DNA of 23,560 nucleotides, taken from NCBI GenBank assembly GCA_902494465.1, contig CABUTH010000009.1:1-23560 (forward strand). Reading direction: 5' to 3'. The notes below the pieces were generated by a model that searched no databases, was not told the origin of the DNA, and saw nothing but the letters and a program-made list of their open reading frames with translations. This stretch comes from an uncultured Collinsella sp. GTDB lineage: Bacteria > Actinomycetota > Coriobacteriia > Coriobacteriales > Coriobacteriaceae. Position 1 is the first letter of the stretch. The number at the start of each line of letters is the position of its first letter. Positions 16,149 through 23,560 of the stretch are shown here, piece after piece. Both the position numbers and the translations under genes were made by a program.

Positions 16149-19100
16149 GGCCGATCGCCTCCATCATCTCCAGGTTGATTGTTCCATCAGCTGCCATATA
16201 GGGGAAGGAGAACACCATCCCCTCGTCATCGATTGGCTTTTGGCGGAGCTCCAGCGCCGCTTCATCGGCCAAAACATTGACGATCAGCAGGCGCTTCGCC
16301 CCAACTTTTTGAGCCTTGGCCTTAAAGCGCTCGACATCCGTGGTCTCGCCGCCGTTGCGCCTGTAGGCCTCATAGGCGCCGATACGGTAGTGTTTAAAGT
16401 CGATCCACACCCCGGTCTTGTTGCCGGCGGCATCGAGCACCTCAAAATCGCCGCCCGTCTCGGCATGGGCCGCATCACCACGAGCAAGCGAATAACGCCC
16501 GTCGTAATACGCCTCGAAGATGGCCCTACCGGCAGACTCGCCCAGCTCTCCCAAGTAAACCGCTTGGAACATATAGGGCGTCATGTGCGCCGTCGCCGCC
16601 GGTTGCAGTGTCGCAGGCACCCCGTCACGTGACCAGTGCTCGCGCACCTCACGAATCGAGAGCAGCTCGGGTACGCGGGCAGCCGCCTGGCTTACTTGGC
16701 GAACCTTCGCGCCCTTAAAGTCCTCGTTATAGCGGCAGCACTCCTCCAGACGGGCTGCAATTTGCTCGACAGGCTCACCGTCATAGCTGGGAAACTCGAA
16801 ATGCGGCACCTTACACGCTCCGCCTTCCGCATACGCATAGCCGCTCGCAGCGTACGGCATGCGCAGCGCGGTGCTCTTGCGCGCCGGATAGTTCGCGAGA
16901 TCCTCCCACGGCAGGCAGAAATGATGCAGATAAAAGTCGCGCTCATCATCAAAGGCGGCCAGATCTTCCTCGCGCGCATCGAGCGAAGTGACTTTCCATG
17001 CAAGCCTCTCGTGCTTCCCCTTCGCCAGGTTGTTCCTAAAGGCGGCGAGGTTCTGCTGCTTGTTGGCAGCGTGCTGCTTTTTGTCCGCCATGTGATTGTT
17101 GACGGCCGCACAGGCGCCAACCACCTGCTCCAGCTCGTAACCCATCGGCATATCGTGCAGGAACGAAAAATCACAATCGGCGGCGATCTCACGATCGAGC
17201 ATCACCTGCACATGGGGCATCTTTACGCTCGTACGCATCAAGCGGCCCACCGCCTGTGCCACAATACGTGCACCTTCGACCTGGTAAGAGAGGGTGTCGC
17301 GCACCGGCAGTTTTCCGCCAACGCCCGCCAGTACCGTGCGCACACGACGGCGCTTCTGGATAAACGGAATCTCTCCGCGCGTCACAAGCTCCTCCTGCTC
17401 GACCACGCCAAGCAACGCCTGCTGGTCAAACTTCTTTGAGCTCATATCGACTCCCCAGGTCAAACGACTCGTGGGTGACTCCACGTACAAAAAATCGAGA
17501 TCCATCTTGGGATGTCGCTCGGCGTTATCGAAGCCGCAATCCACCTGACATACCGTGTCGCGCAGGCTCTCCGGCACCTCGTATTTAAGATTCTTGGAAA
17601 AGCCGCCAGCGGCAAGATTGATAAACATCAACGTCGGCTCGCCATCCTTCAAACGACTCTGAGCGCCGCGCCAGCCCTCCTCCCAGCCGGAAGCGTTAAA
17701 GCACGGCACCATATCCTTGGCCTCCGCGAGCGACTCCTCGTACGACGCTTCAGGACGCTTAACGTTCCGAATCACCAGTTCGGCAACGATTTCTCGGGCA
17801 AGATCCAGCGCCAGACTATTAAAGTCGCCATGGTTTCCCATGTGACGGGTGGTAAAAACGGCACCCGCCTGCTGCTCACTGCGCGCCACACCACGCGCCC
17901 AAGCGCTCACGGCAACGAGCGTCTTGCTCAAACGCTTTAGTTCAAACTCGATGTTTTCGGCATCGCTCGCGCCCACCCTGTCGGCAATCTTTCGGCGCAG
18001 GCACACTGCAAGCCCTTCGCTCACGCCAATCTGGTCAAAGAACTCCATCGCATGCTCGTACACCTCGTCTGGCGACACGATACCGCCGCCATAAGCGCCG
18101 CCGGCCAAGGCCGTCATGCCGGCAAGCTTCTTGTACTCGTCAACCCAAACAATGTCGACGTCGTACACCGTTGCCGCCTGCTTGTTAAACAGCTTGGTCT
18201 GTCGCACGATCTCTTGGTTGAGTTCGCCGATCCACGCATCCTTACGAACCACGCCGTGCACTTCGTCCAGGTAATCCAGGTCAGAGTTCTTAATGGTTGG
18301 CGCATTCCAGGTTGCGCTCATGCACACGCAGGGAGCCTTGGCGGCAATGGACGCCAGATACGCCTCGGGCATGCGCTCAATGCCGTGATTGGTCAGGTAC
18401 GTGGTAAACATATGGTCGATGGTGGTTTCCATCACCAGATAGTTAACGCCGCGAGCGTACATCGAATCGTCGACGGCATCGATCTCGTCGTTCTTGCGGT
18501 CCTTAAAGAACAGCGCCAGCATCAACGAATTCCAGAAGTATTTCTCGTTGCTCTGGTCATTCCTAATGCCCAGAGCATCGATGATGTTCTTGCGCGAAAG
18601 ATCGTCCTTGTACGAAATGCTGCCGTAGTACAGCTTGTCCATAAGCGTGGCGCAGCGGGCTAGATGGCCCACCACCATCCTGACGAGGCCGCGAGCACGT
18701 CGCACCGCCTTGTTGACGGTCTGCTGCTCATCTGTAGCATGAGACGTAATCATGTTACGGTTGCGGCGAGCATCGACCTCATAGCGTAGGGGCTTCGACA
18801 AGCCATCGCCCACCGAAATATCGTCGCTGCCAAACAGATGACAACCGGCAAGCTGCTCGTCTTTTGCCTGGTCAGACAGGGCAAAGGGCTGCTGCAGCTT
18901 CATATCCTGAATGCATGCAGCGATCATCTTTTGAATACGCTGAGCGCCCTTGGCAATCTCTTCGGCAGCCGTCTCCACACTTGCGCGCGAGACCTTACCC
19001 GTTGCCGCGTTTGACCCCTCGTGCTCGCCCGCAGTCGAAGCATGCGTATAGACCGCCATCCACTGGTCTCGATTTCCCAACAGCAGAGGATCCACCACGC

Positions 19101-20082
19101 CACCGTTAAAATGACGGTCAAGGATGCGCAGCATCTCATCGGGCTGGAATTTCATATGGTCCGCCGCCAGCATCGACAGCATATCGGCCTTCGCATGGTC
19201 GATCTCGTCAAAGATAAACAGGCACTCGTTGGCAACCGTTGCGTTAAAGAACACGACACCCGCGCGCGTCACCGTATCGATTCTATTGACGAGCTTTTGC
19301 GGCGTACACGCAATCACATGGGGCGTGCGCTTATCGTTGAGCAATGCTGAGGGCCAGATCTGGGGAATCAACTCAAAGCCACGCGTGATACTCTGACGTC
19401 CACGACTCACCGCTCGACGCAAGCTCGCATCTGCCAACGCCAGCTTGTCCCACAGCCCTGGAGTGAGGCGGTCGACGACACTTCCCAGACGCTCCTTCTT
19501 GTCCAAAAGACCCAAAAGGTCATCAGCGATCTCCATCGCACTGTTCCACGCGTGCGTGATGTCGCGAAGAACGGCCTCGTCCTTCGCTCCAAAGGGGCAA
19601 GAAATATCACGCGGCCTTATGCTGCCCTTGTCAAACGCGGTATCGATCCAGTTTTTGATATTCTCGCCCGCTCGCGGAAGATCGAACACCATGCGCGCCG
19701 CTTCATCGCAATCCATGCCCTGATCAACCAGCAGTTGGCGCACGCTTGCAACATAGTTGTCGCGGTTGTCCTTACCTGGAACCACAAACACCAGGGTGCG
19801 GCGACCGGGACATTTATTAAAACAGCCCGACTCATCCCAGCCGCCGGCAATCAGGTCGGCCGTAGCCTGCTCGGCCGTGTAGTTTTTACCCGAGCCCGTC
19901 GTGGCGCCCAAAAAGTACAGGCCGTTGTTGTCCTGATCTTTGGCGCCGTCCTGGTCCTGGGGGACAAACAGCGCACGCTCAAAAAACTCGTGCATCGCCT
20001 TTTGGCGCGCAAGATAGGGAGCAAGCTCCTTGTCGCCCGCAGACGACGGCATCGATTGACAGTTCAGTTCCCATGTAGCCAT
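16132..20082 (-). CDS. SF2 helicase fused to PD-(D/E)XK nuclease, probable DdmD
   Basis: This 1316-residue protein has a Walker A motif at 59-67 (GATTGSGKN, Lys66, with Asn where Thr/Ser is usual) and a DExD box FIFDEIDHAKADM (DEID 292-295). Motif III is CMSATWNAP (SAT 589-591) and motif VI is QAVGRLMR (943-950). These make a superfamily-2 helicase with large insertions. Near the C-terminus, GGDFEVLD with Asp1212, then VWIDFKHY with Asp1228 and Lys1230, is a PD-(D/E)XK nuclease core. Helicase and nuclease in one chain, followed at once by an Argonaute-like gene, is the DdmD layout (about 1190 residues in V. cholerae, from memory); DdmD unwinds and degrades the plasmid DNA that DdmE marks. The start at 20082 has CGGAGGT six bases upstream; a TTG two codons earlier is not used. 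A PIWI-RE-type system would have a separate nuclease gene. Confidence 0.75.
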   Translation of the reverse strand: MATWELNCQSMPSSAGDKELAPYLARQKAMHEFFERALFVPQDQDGAKDQDNNGLYFLGATTGSGKNYTAEQATADLIAGGWDESGCFNKCPGRRTLVFVVPGKDNRDNYVASVRQLLVDQGMDCDEAARMVFDLPRAGENIKNWIDTAFDKGSIRPRDISCPFGAKDEAVLRDITHAWNSAMEIADDLLGLLDKKERLGSVVDRLTPGLWDKLALADASLRRAVSRGRQSITRGFELIPQIWPSALLNDKRTPHVIACTPQKLVNRIDTVTRAGVVFFNATVANECLFIFDEIDHAKADMLSMLAADHMKFQPDEMLRILDRHFNGGVVDPLLLGNRDQWMAVYTHASTAGEHEGSNAATGKVSRASVETAAEEIAKGAQRIQKMIAACIQDMKLQQPFALSDQAKDEQLAGCHLFGSDDISVGDGLSKPLRYEVDARRNRNMITSHATDEQQTVNKAVRRARGLVRMVVGHLARCATLMDKLYYGSISYKDDLSRKNIIDALGIRNDQSNEKYFWNSLMLALFFKDRKNDEIDAVDDSMYARGVNYLVMETTIDHMFTTYLTNHGIERMPEAYLASIAAKAPCVCMSATWNAPTIKNSDLDYLDEVHGVVRKDAWIGELNQEIVRQTKLFNKQAATVYDVDIVWVDEYKKLAGMTALAGGAYGGGIVSPDEVYEHAMEFFDQIGVSEGLAVCLRRKIADRVGASDAENIEFELKRLSKTLVAVSAWARGVARSEQQAGAVFTTRHMGNHGDFNSLALDLAREIVAELVIRNVKRPEASYEESLAEAKDMVPCFNASGWEEGWRGAQSRLKDGEPTLMFINLAAGGFSKNLKYEVPESLRDTVCQVDCGFDNAERHPKMDLDFLYVESPTSRLTWGVDMSSKKFDQQALLGVVEQEELVTRGEIPFIQKRRRVRTVLAGVGGKLPVRDTLSYQVEGARIVAQAVGRLMRTSVKMPHVQVMLDREIAADCDFSFLHDMPMGYELEQVVGACAAVNNHMADKKQHAANKQQNLAAFRNNLAKGKHERLAWKVTSLDAREEDLAAFDDERDFYLHHFCLPWEDLANYPARKSTALRMPYAASGYAYAEGGACKVPHFEFPSYDGEPVEQIAARLEECCRYNEDFKGAKVRQVSQAAARVPELLSIREVREHWSRDGVPATLQPAATAHMTPYMFQAVYLGELGESAGRAIFEAYYDGRYSLARGDAAHAETGGDFEVLDAAGNKTGVWIDFKHYRIGAYEAYRRNGGETTDVERFKAKAQKVGAKRLLIVNVLADEAALELRQKPIDDEGMVFSFPYMAADGTINLEMMEAIGRAIEA

Positions 20083-20180
20083 GGTCAAACCTCCGATTTA
20101 GTTGTTGCATGCTTTGAATACCATCCCGTGCGGACAAAAACTCACGCAGGGCGGTTAAGGCGGCGGCATCCATGCCGTCC

Positions 20181-20207
20181 GAGAAAAGGAAAGAAAGGAA
20201 AGAGGGA
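20181..20207. other. 27-base polypurine/polypyrimidine tract
   Basis: The plus strand reads only A and G over 27 bases, with GGAAAG repeated. The tract lies about 100 bases upstream of the ddmD-like start, where its promoter or leader should be. The minus-strand RNA would be a pure pyrimidine leader segment. No function can be assigned. Confidence 0.4.
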
Positions 20208-20217
20208 CAGCCGGCGA

Positions 20218-20304
20218 TTACTCGCACGAAGCGAGCAGCTTCTTAAGATCGCACTCCAATGCCTCACGCTCTTTAACGTCGATCACTGCAAGGGCGACAC
20301 GCAT
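20218..20304 (-). CDS. Possible small ORF, 28 aa, resembling a receiver-domain N-terminus
   Basis: The reading is MRVALAVIDVKEREALECDL followed by KKLLASCE and a stop. GAGGTG lies seven bases before this ATG; the same frame could also start at 20364 with 20 more residues but no ribosome site. The first strand and helix recall the start of response-regulator receiver domains (strand, acidic turn, then an amphipathic helix), so it may be the stump of a truncated regulator. It lies 135 bases upstream of the helicase-nuclease gene on the same strand and could also be a leader peptide. Confidence 0.3.
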   Translation of the reverse strand: MRVALAVIDVKEREALECDLKKLLASCE

Positions 20305-20362
20305 CAGGGACACCTCGCACGGAGACTCGCTTGCACAGTTATCTCCCAAAGACCCCCGAAGC

Positions 20363-20491
20363 ATGACCGTGCCTGTTCCCGGGCAAGCGGAACAGGAGCG
20401 CTATGCCCAAGAGTACGAAGCAAAACAGCGCGCCTACGAGGACGCCCTTAAGCAGGCGGAACATTACGCCGCGATCAAGGAAACGATGTAG
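20363..20491 (+). CDS. Possible small ORF or gene fragment, 42 aa
   Basis: ATG at 20363 opens a charged, helical peptide (QAEQERYAQEYEAKQRAYED, then ALKQAEHYAAIKETM). The composition looks like genuine protein rather than chance. There is no ribosome site before the ATG, and the frame stays open further upstream, so this may be the C-terminal end of a lost gene. A terminator-like hairpin follows ten bases after the stop. Confidence 0.3.
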   Translation: MTVPVPGQAEQERYAQEYEAKQRAYEDALKQAEHYAAIKETM

Positions 20492-20500
20492 CGACTAGGG

Positions 20501-20537
20501 TCGGTAGGCTGTCCGGTCTTTTTCGACAGCCCACCGA
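20501..20537. terminator. Terminator-like hairpin between converging reading frames
   Basis: TCGGTAGGCTGTC (20501-20513) pairs with GACAGCCCACCGA (20525-20537) over 13 positions. The single A-C mismatch becomes a G-U pair in the minus-strand RNA, so the stem is uninterrupted there. No T-run follows on either strand; the loop itself carries the T's. It lies 25 bases beyond the stop of the minus-strand gene at 20563 and probably separates that unit from the ddmDE-like operon. Confidence 0.5.
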
Positions 20538-20562
20538 TCAGGCGCGCCGTTCAATGCAGCGG

Positions 20563-21183
20563 CTAGAGATTCTCATCAGACGTCGAACTGGCCTTGGCCG
20601 CCTCTTCGTTCTCAATCAAATTCCTGACCGCTGTATAGGCGTCATACGTAGCGTCTTCGATCTTATCCAGGGCATCTGGGTCATGCATACCCCCGCCTTC
20701 TTGGAGTTTCTGGATCAAAAACCAGGCAGCAGTGAGCAGGTTGTCAACATCCTCAACATCCAACTGATCAATCGAATACGCACTATCGTGGAGCCCCAGC
20801 AAATATGAGCTGGCGACGCGGATGGCCTTACTTACATATGGCTCAAGATCGTATTGGGGGTAGCGGGCATCGAGGGCCGTTAACGGATCGGTCGGCTCAA
20901 CCCAATAGAGCATCGTTGCGCTCTCGCGCTTCTCCAGCGGATACTGCTCGACCGCCTTTTCCCAGCTTACATACCAGGGATTGTCGTCATCCTCTGCAAG
21001 CGATTTGCAGTAATAAAGTGCCGTTGCAGCACTTGCGCAAGAATAGTAATGGCGCGCTCTGCTCTTCTTGAACTCATCGTTCAGCTCATCGTTGTAAAAC
21101 AGCTCCGCCTCCATGACCAGGAACGGACCATCCTCATCCGTAATGCTCATGGGATTGTTGTTGCGCTCATAGTCCGGATACAT
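20563..21183 (-). CDS. Acidic protein of unknown function, 206 aa
   Basis: I do not recognise this protein. It begins MYPDYERNNNPMSITDEDGP, is rich in Asp, Glu and Tyr, and has no signal peptide or membrane helix. Two regions look like helical bundles: FKKSRARHYYSCASAATALYY near residue 37, and AIRVASSYLLGLHDSAYSID with DNLLTAAWFLIQKLQEGG in the second half. The start at 21183 has GGAG six bases upstream; the longer frame from 21357 overlaps the preceding gene and is not used. It is the second gene of a two-gene unit, 28 bases after the 108-residue gene. Acidic composition and pairing with a small helical protein would fit an immunity or regulatory partner, but this is only a guess. Confidence 0.65.
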   Translation of the reverse strand: MYPDYERNNNPMSITDEDGPFLVMEAELFYNDELNDEFKKSRARHYYSCASAATALYYCKSLAEDDDNPWYVSWEKAVEQYPLEKRESATMLYWVEPTDPLTALDARYPQYDLEPYVSKAIRVASSYLLGLHDSAYSIDQLDVEDVDNLLTAAWFLIQKLQEGGGMHDPDALDKIEDATYDAYTAVRNLIENEEAAKASSTSDENL

Positions 21184-21211
21184 TTTGTCTCCAATCAATC
21201 GTTCGGACACA

Positions 21212-21538
21212 TTAACAAGCAATATCGAAACTGCGCTCACGCGGAGAGTTGTCGCCCTCAATCCATTCGAGCCCGACGTACTCATCAGTCCCCGTGCCGG
21301 GGACTGACGACCATCTGAACTCGAAACCAAGCTGGTCAAGCTCATCGGCTCGCTCACGGATCACTCCGTAAGCATCCAACGCATTCTCAAAATCCTCCGA
21401 AGACGCGTAGCCGCGCTCGCACTGCTTGCGCATCTGACGCAAGCGGCCCATGGCGGCAGCGACAATCTCGCGAAGAGCGATAACCTCGCGCTCGCATACA
21501 TCGATGTTTCCTTCGTTGAGCCTGATGCGATCGGACAT
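21212..21538 (-). CDS. Small helical protein of unknown function, 108 aa
   Basis: I do not recognise this protein. Residues 1-75 are two charged helices (GNIDVCEREVIALREIVAAA; DFENALDAYGVIRERADELD) joined by a turn at RGYASSE, a likely helical hairpin or coiled coil. The last 30 residues hold a short beta-like segment (FEFRWSSVPGTGTDEYVGLE). The start at 21538 is clear, with GGGAGG five bases upstream; 109 further codons of open frame upstream run through the divergent promoter region and into the opposite gene. It is the first gene of a minus-strand pair with the 206-residue gene and diverges from the zinc-finger gene at 21648. A toxin-antitoxin or secretion-partner role is possible but not shown. 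Confidence 0.65.
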   Translation of the reverse strand: MSDRIRLNEGNIDVCEREVIALREIVAAAMGRLRQMRKQCERGYASSEDFENALDAYGVIRERADELDQLGFEFRWSSVPGTGTDEYVGLEWIEGDNSPRERSFDIAC

Positions 21539-21581
21539 AACGGCCTCCCTGGTTTTAAGCCTTTTCACTTGACTCCATTGA

Positions 21582-21639
21582 ACAGCCGCAAACAGCCGCG
21601 TATTATGACTTTTATCGCGTTGTAAATTTTGGCTGTTTG
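21582..21639. promoter_or_regulatory. Divergent promoter region with ACAGCC repeats, possible operator
   Basis: ACAGCC occurs twice in direct order ten bases apart (21582 and 21592). CAAACAGCC (21589-21597) is repeated in perfect inverse as GGCTGTTTG (21631-21639), next to the ribosome site of the plus-strand gene. The 33 bases between are AT-rich. On the minus strand they contain TTTACA and TAATAC spaced 15 bases, a plausible promoter for the 21538 gene. A protein binding these repeats would control both divergent units. Confidence 0.4.
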
Positions 21640-21647
21640 GAGCATCA

Positions 21648-23560
21648 ATGCTTGAGTCCGAAAAAGAACCATTTAACTGGGGTTTTGAGGCCGGCTTTCT
21701 TCGCTCCCCCGTCAATCCCCGTATGCTACTTCTTAACAGGACGCCAGAGATTGATTGTGACAGCGACGGAAACGCATCCGGCAACGCAAGCGCATGGAGC
21801 CTCGTCTCCATAGCCAACGACCTATTGCGCGTTGACTTAAGCTCGCTTTTCAACGAAATCGGGGACAAATATTCAGAGCGAGCAAACCAGCGCTTTTATA
21901 TCGATTTGCAGAACGCCATTCGCCAGTCCTCTGCCGCTCCCCACCGTACACAACACACTTCGATGGACTGCGCAGCCGAGCCAGACCATAATGACTGGCT
22001 CGATCCAGACGATTCCAACCAAGAGTCCGCACAAGCAGAATTGAACGAAGCTGAGGTTGAAGCTAGCCTTCAAAAACAAAAGGAGCGCGACCTCGATTTC
22101 TTTGCTTCGATATTCGATAAAGCCATTACGCGCCATGCACACGGAGAGATTTCCGGCATGGCCAGATATCTCCTTGAAAATGTCTGCAGACAGTGCGTCA
22201 TGAACATCACGGCGATTCCCGACTATCGCTATTACAGCTGCTGGATGAATAACAACGCTATTGAGTGCAACGAAATCAACCGCCTGTACCGCGCGGTGAT
22301 TACAACATCAGGCCAGCTCAACAAGCAAGAAATGGCGTCTCTCTTCAGCTCCTATCTCCAGCTCAAGTCGAACGACATGATCATTAAGACTGCCAACGGC
22401 GAGACCGATCTAACAGCACCGGCGCCGTATGACCGCGACAATCCTATATACAGCTTTCCCAAGGCGAAATCTCAGATAGAAACAGCTTGCGTCTGCACCA
22501 ATACCGATCTCTTTCGGGCGCTTCTCATTGTTTTTTATCAGGAATGTCTGGAGCTTGCCCCGCTGCTTAAAAGCACCGAGGCACCTAGCCTTCTCGCGCA
22601 AAACGAAGAGTTTTTCCCAGCCGCCATCAAAACAAGCGACCCGCGACAATTTCGATTATTCGATGAGCGGCTGCCAGCAATCATCCGCTTTGGCGACGCT
22701 TTTGCATGTGCAGCCAAAAAGCACCTACCCGGAAACGAAACGGCTCAAAAGCTCGAAGAGCATTTGAGCGATATAAAGCGCATGAATAGCGCCCCCTTTA
22801 TGCAGGCGTTTCGTAACAACCATCTCGAGGCTATGCGCGAGAACCACATCTTCGCAAATGGAGACTTCCATACATATGCAGAGATTAACGACCAGGAAAA
22901 CCTCAATAGGCTCGTAAGGCTTCAAGCCGTTATCGCAAAGGCGGGAGAGCTCTACTTCACCGAAAAGGAATGGTCCTTTGCCAGTCTATATGCCCGCATC
23001 CTCCACGAGCTGCTGCTGTGCGGCATTATGCCGATTACATGCCAAACCTGCGGTTCGCTCTTTTTTCCAACCGGCCCTAACAGCAAGTACTGCGATCGAT
23101 ATAACGCGAAAACCAAGCTCTATTGCAACCCGCGCTTTAACGCCAAGAAGCATCTTGGTCGCAAATCACCCCGCGACGTCGCGCTCAATATACGGAGAAA
23201 AGCTGATACGGCATATAGCAAAGGCTTAACGGATTGTGCCCACTATTTTGATCACCTTAGCAATTTTGTTCTCGATGGTCTTGGCCCAGCATACCAAGCG
23301 AGTAGCCTAATTTCCGACGAGCTCTATGCAGCGTGGCTGTCCATCGTCAACCAACCCAATTGCAAGTCAGAAATCAGGCGACCAGATAGGAACGATTTTC
23401 CATACTCCGTACTGTGGTACGGGCATATCGTCGACGGCAATCGATATACACAGATCGATTTTCTCGAGGCTGAATACCCAGCCTTATTTGAGCGTTTGAA
23501 TTGCCTTGTCAGCAACCCGCGACCAAGATGCAGGCTGGACTATCTAGAGCCCATCGAACA
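21648..23560 (+). CDS. Large zinc-finger protein, DUF6076-like, running off the window (partial)
   Basis: One frame is open from ATG 21648 to the window edge, at least 637 codons without a stop. TTGGAG lies five to six bases before the ATG. The N-terminus reads MLESEKEPFNWGFEAGFLRS and is followed by an acidic, low-complexity part near residues 110-150. A long helical middle has no motif I know. Near residue 465 is a Cys cluster: CQTCGSLFFPTGPNSKYC, then about eleven residues on KLYCNPRF, and later a Lys/Arg-rich helix (AKKHLGRKSPRDVALNIRRK). C-x2-C ... YCDR ... C with that basic helix resembles the zinc-ribbon end of DUF6076-type and CGNR-type proteins, which suggests nucleic-acid binding. 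Codon use (TTA, ATA, TAT) is more AT-rich than in the left half, a sign of acquisition. The C-terminus lies outside. Function unknown. Confidence 0.75.
   Translation, partial: MLESEKEPFNWGFEAGFLRSPVNPRMLLLNRTPEIDCDSDGNASGNASAWSLVSIANDLLRVDLSSLFNEIGDKYSERANQRFYIDLQNAIRQSSAAPHRTQHTSMDCAAEPDHNDWLDPDDSNQESAQAELNEAEVEASLQKQKERDLDFFASIFDKAITRHAHGEISGMARYLLENVCRQCVMNITAIPDYRYYSCWMNNNAIECNEINRLYRAVITTSGQLNKQEMASLFSSYLQLKSNDMIIKTANGETDLTAPAPYDRDNPIYSFPKAKSQIETACVCTNTDLFRALLIVFYQECLELAPLLKSTEAPSLLAQNEEFFPAAIKTSDPRQFRLFDERLPAIIRFGDAFACAAKKHLPGNETAQKLEEHLSDIKRMNSAPFMQAFRNNHLEAMRENHIFANGDFHTYAEINDQENLNRLVRLQAVIAKAGELYFTEKEWSFASLYARILHELLLCGIMPITCQTCGSLFFPTGPNSKYCDRYNAKTKLYCNPRFNAKKHLGRKSPRDVALNIRRKADTAYSKGLTDCAHYFDHLSNFVLDGLGPAYQASSLISDELYAAWLSIVNQPNCKSEIRRPDRNDFPYSVLWYGHIVDGNRYTQIDFLEAEYPALFERLNCLVSNPRPRCRLDYLEPIE

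Noticed and set aside
14253..20082. PIWI-RE system as the identity of the Argonaute-helicase pair
   Set aside because: That system has a DinG-type helicase and a separate nuclease gene; here the nuclease is fused to the helicase and no third gene is present. Not fully excluded without a profile search.
19979..20173. 64-residue minus-strand frame overlapping the start of the helicase-nuclease gene
   Set aside because: No ribosome site, and the second half is out of frame over a well-supported gene; kept only as a remark under the small-ORF finding.
1..23560. tRNA genes, rRNA, CRISPR arrays, complete insertion sequences
   Set aside because: Looked for cloverleaf ends, regularly spaced direct repeats and transposase motifs on both strands and found none.

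Overview
The window is high-GC and densely packed, with Actinobacteria-type features: Ala/Arg-rich proteins, strong GGAGG-type ribosome sites, a likely leaderless message and a sortase-type surface protein. I infer a gut Coriobacteriia genome, plausibly Collinsella; no sequence search was possible. Most genes lie on the minus strand. No tRNA, rRNA, CRISPR array or intact transposase was seen.

Left part (1-9502), mostly core. An unknown gene (130-861) is followed, after a terminator, by purH (943-2550). A GNAT acetyltransferase (2828-3469) diverges from purH. A 411-bp gap carries nested inverted repeats, MITE-like, with a bidirectional terminator. Then come a DUF2207-type membrane protein (3881-5827), a 514-bp gap with repeats and a strong hairpin, gluQ (6342-7361, probably leaderless), and an operon of three metallophosphoesterases (7377-9502) converging on gluQ.

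Middle part (9588-14252), cell envelope. It holds a two-helix membrane peptide, a membrane-anchored protein with a C-terminal H/C/CxxC metal-site motif, and a 1117-residue Ala-rich surface protein. The surface protein has a CAP domain set between two long coiled coils and ends in an MPATG sorting signal, followed by a terminator. Upstream of it is the AT-richer remnant of a broken gene.

Right part (14253-23560), accessory and defence. Two overlapping minus-strand genes encode (i) a 1316-residue superfamily-2 helicase with a C-terminal PD-(D/E)XK nuclease and (ii) a 631-residue PAZ-less Argonaute-like protein with no evident catalytic tetrad. This is the architecture of the DdmDE plasmid-elimination system of Vibrio cholerae: the Argonaute-like DdmE recognises invading plasmid DNA with a guide and the DdmD helicase-nuclease degrades it. 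A DdmDE-like system in this type of genome is the main find. Upstream lie small ORFs, a terminator-like hairpin and a pair of unknown genes (20563-21538). Divergent from that pair is a large zinc-finger protein of DUF6076-like appearance (21648 to the window edge). The two divergent units share a promoter region with ACAGCC repeats that could be an operator.
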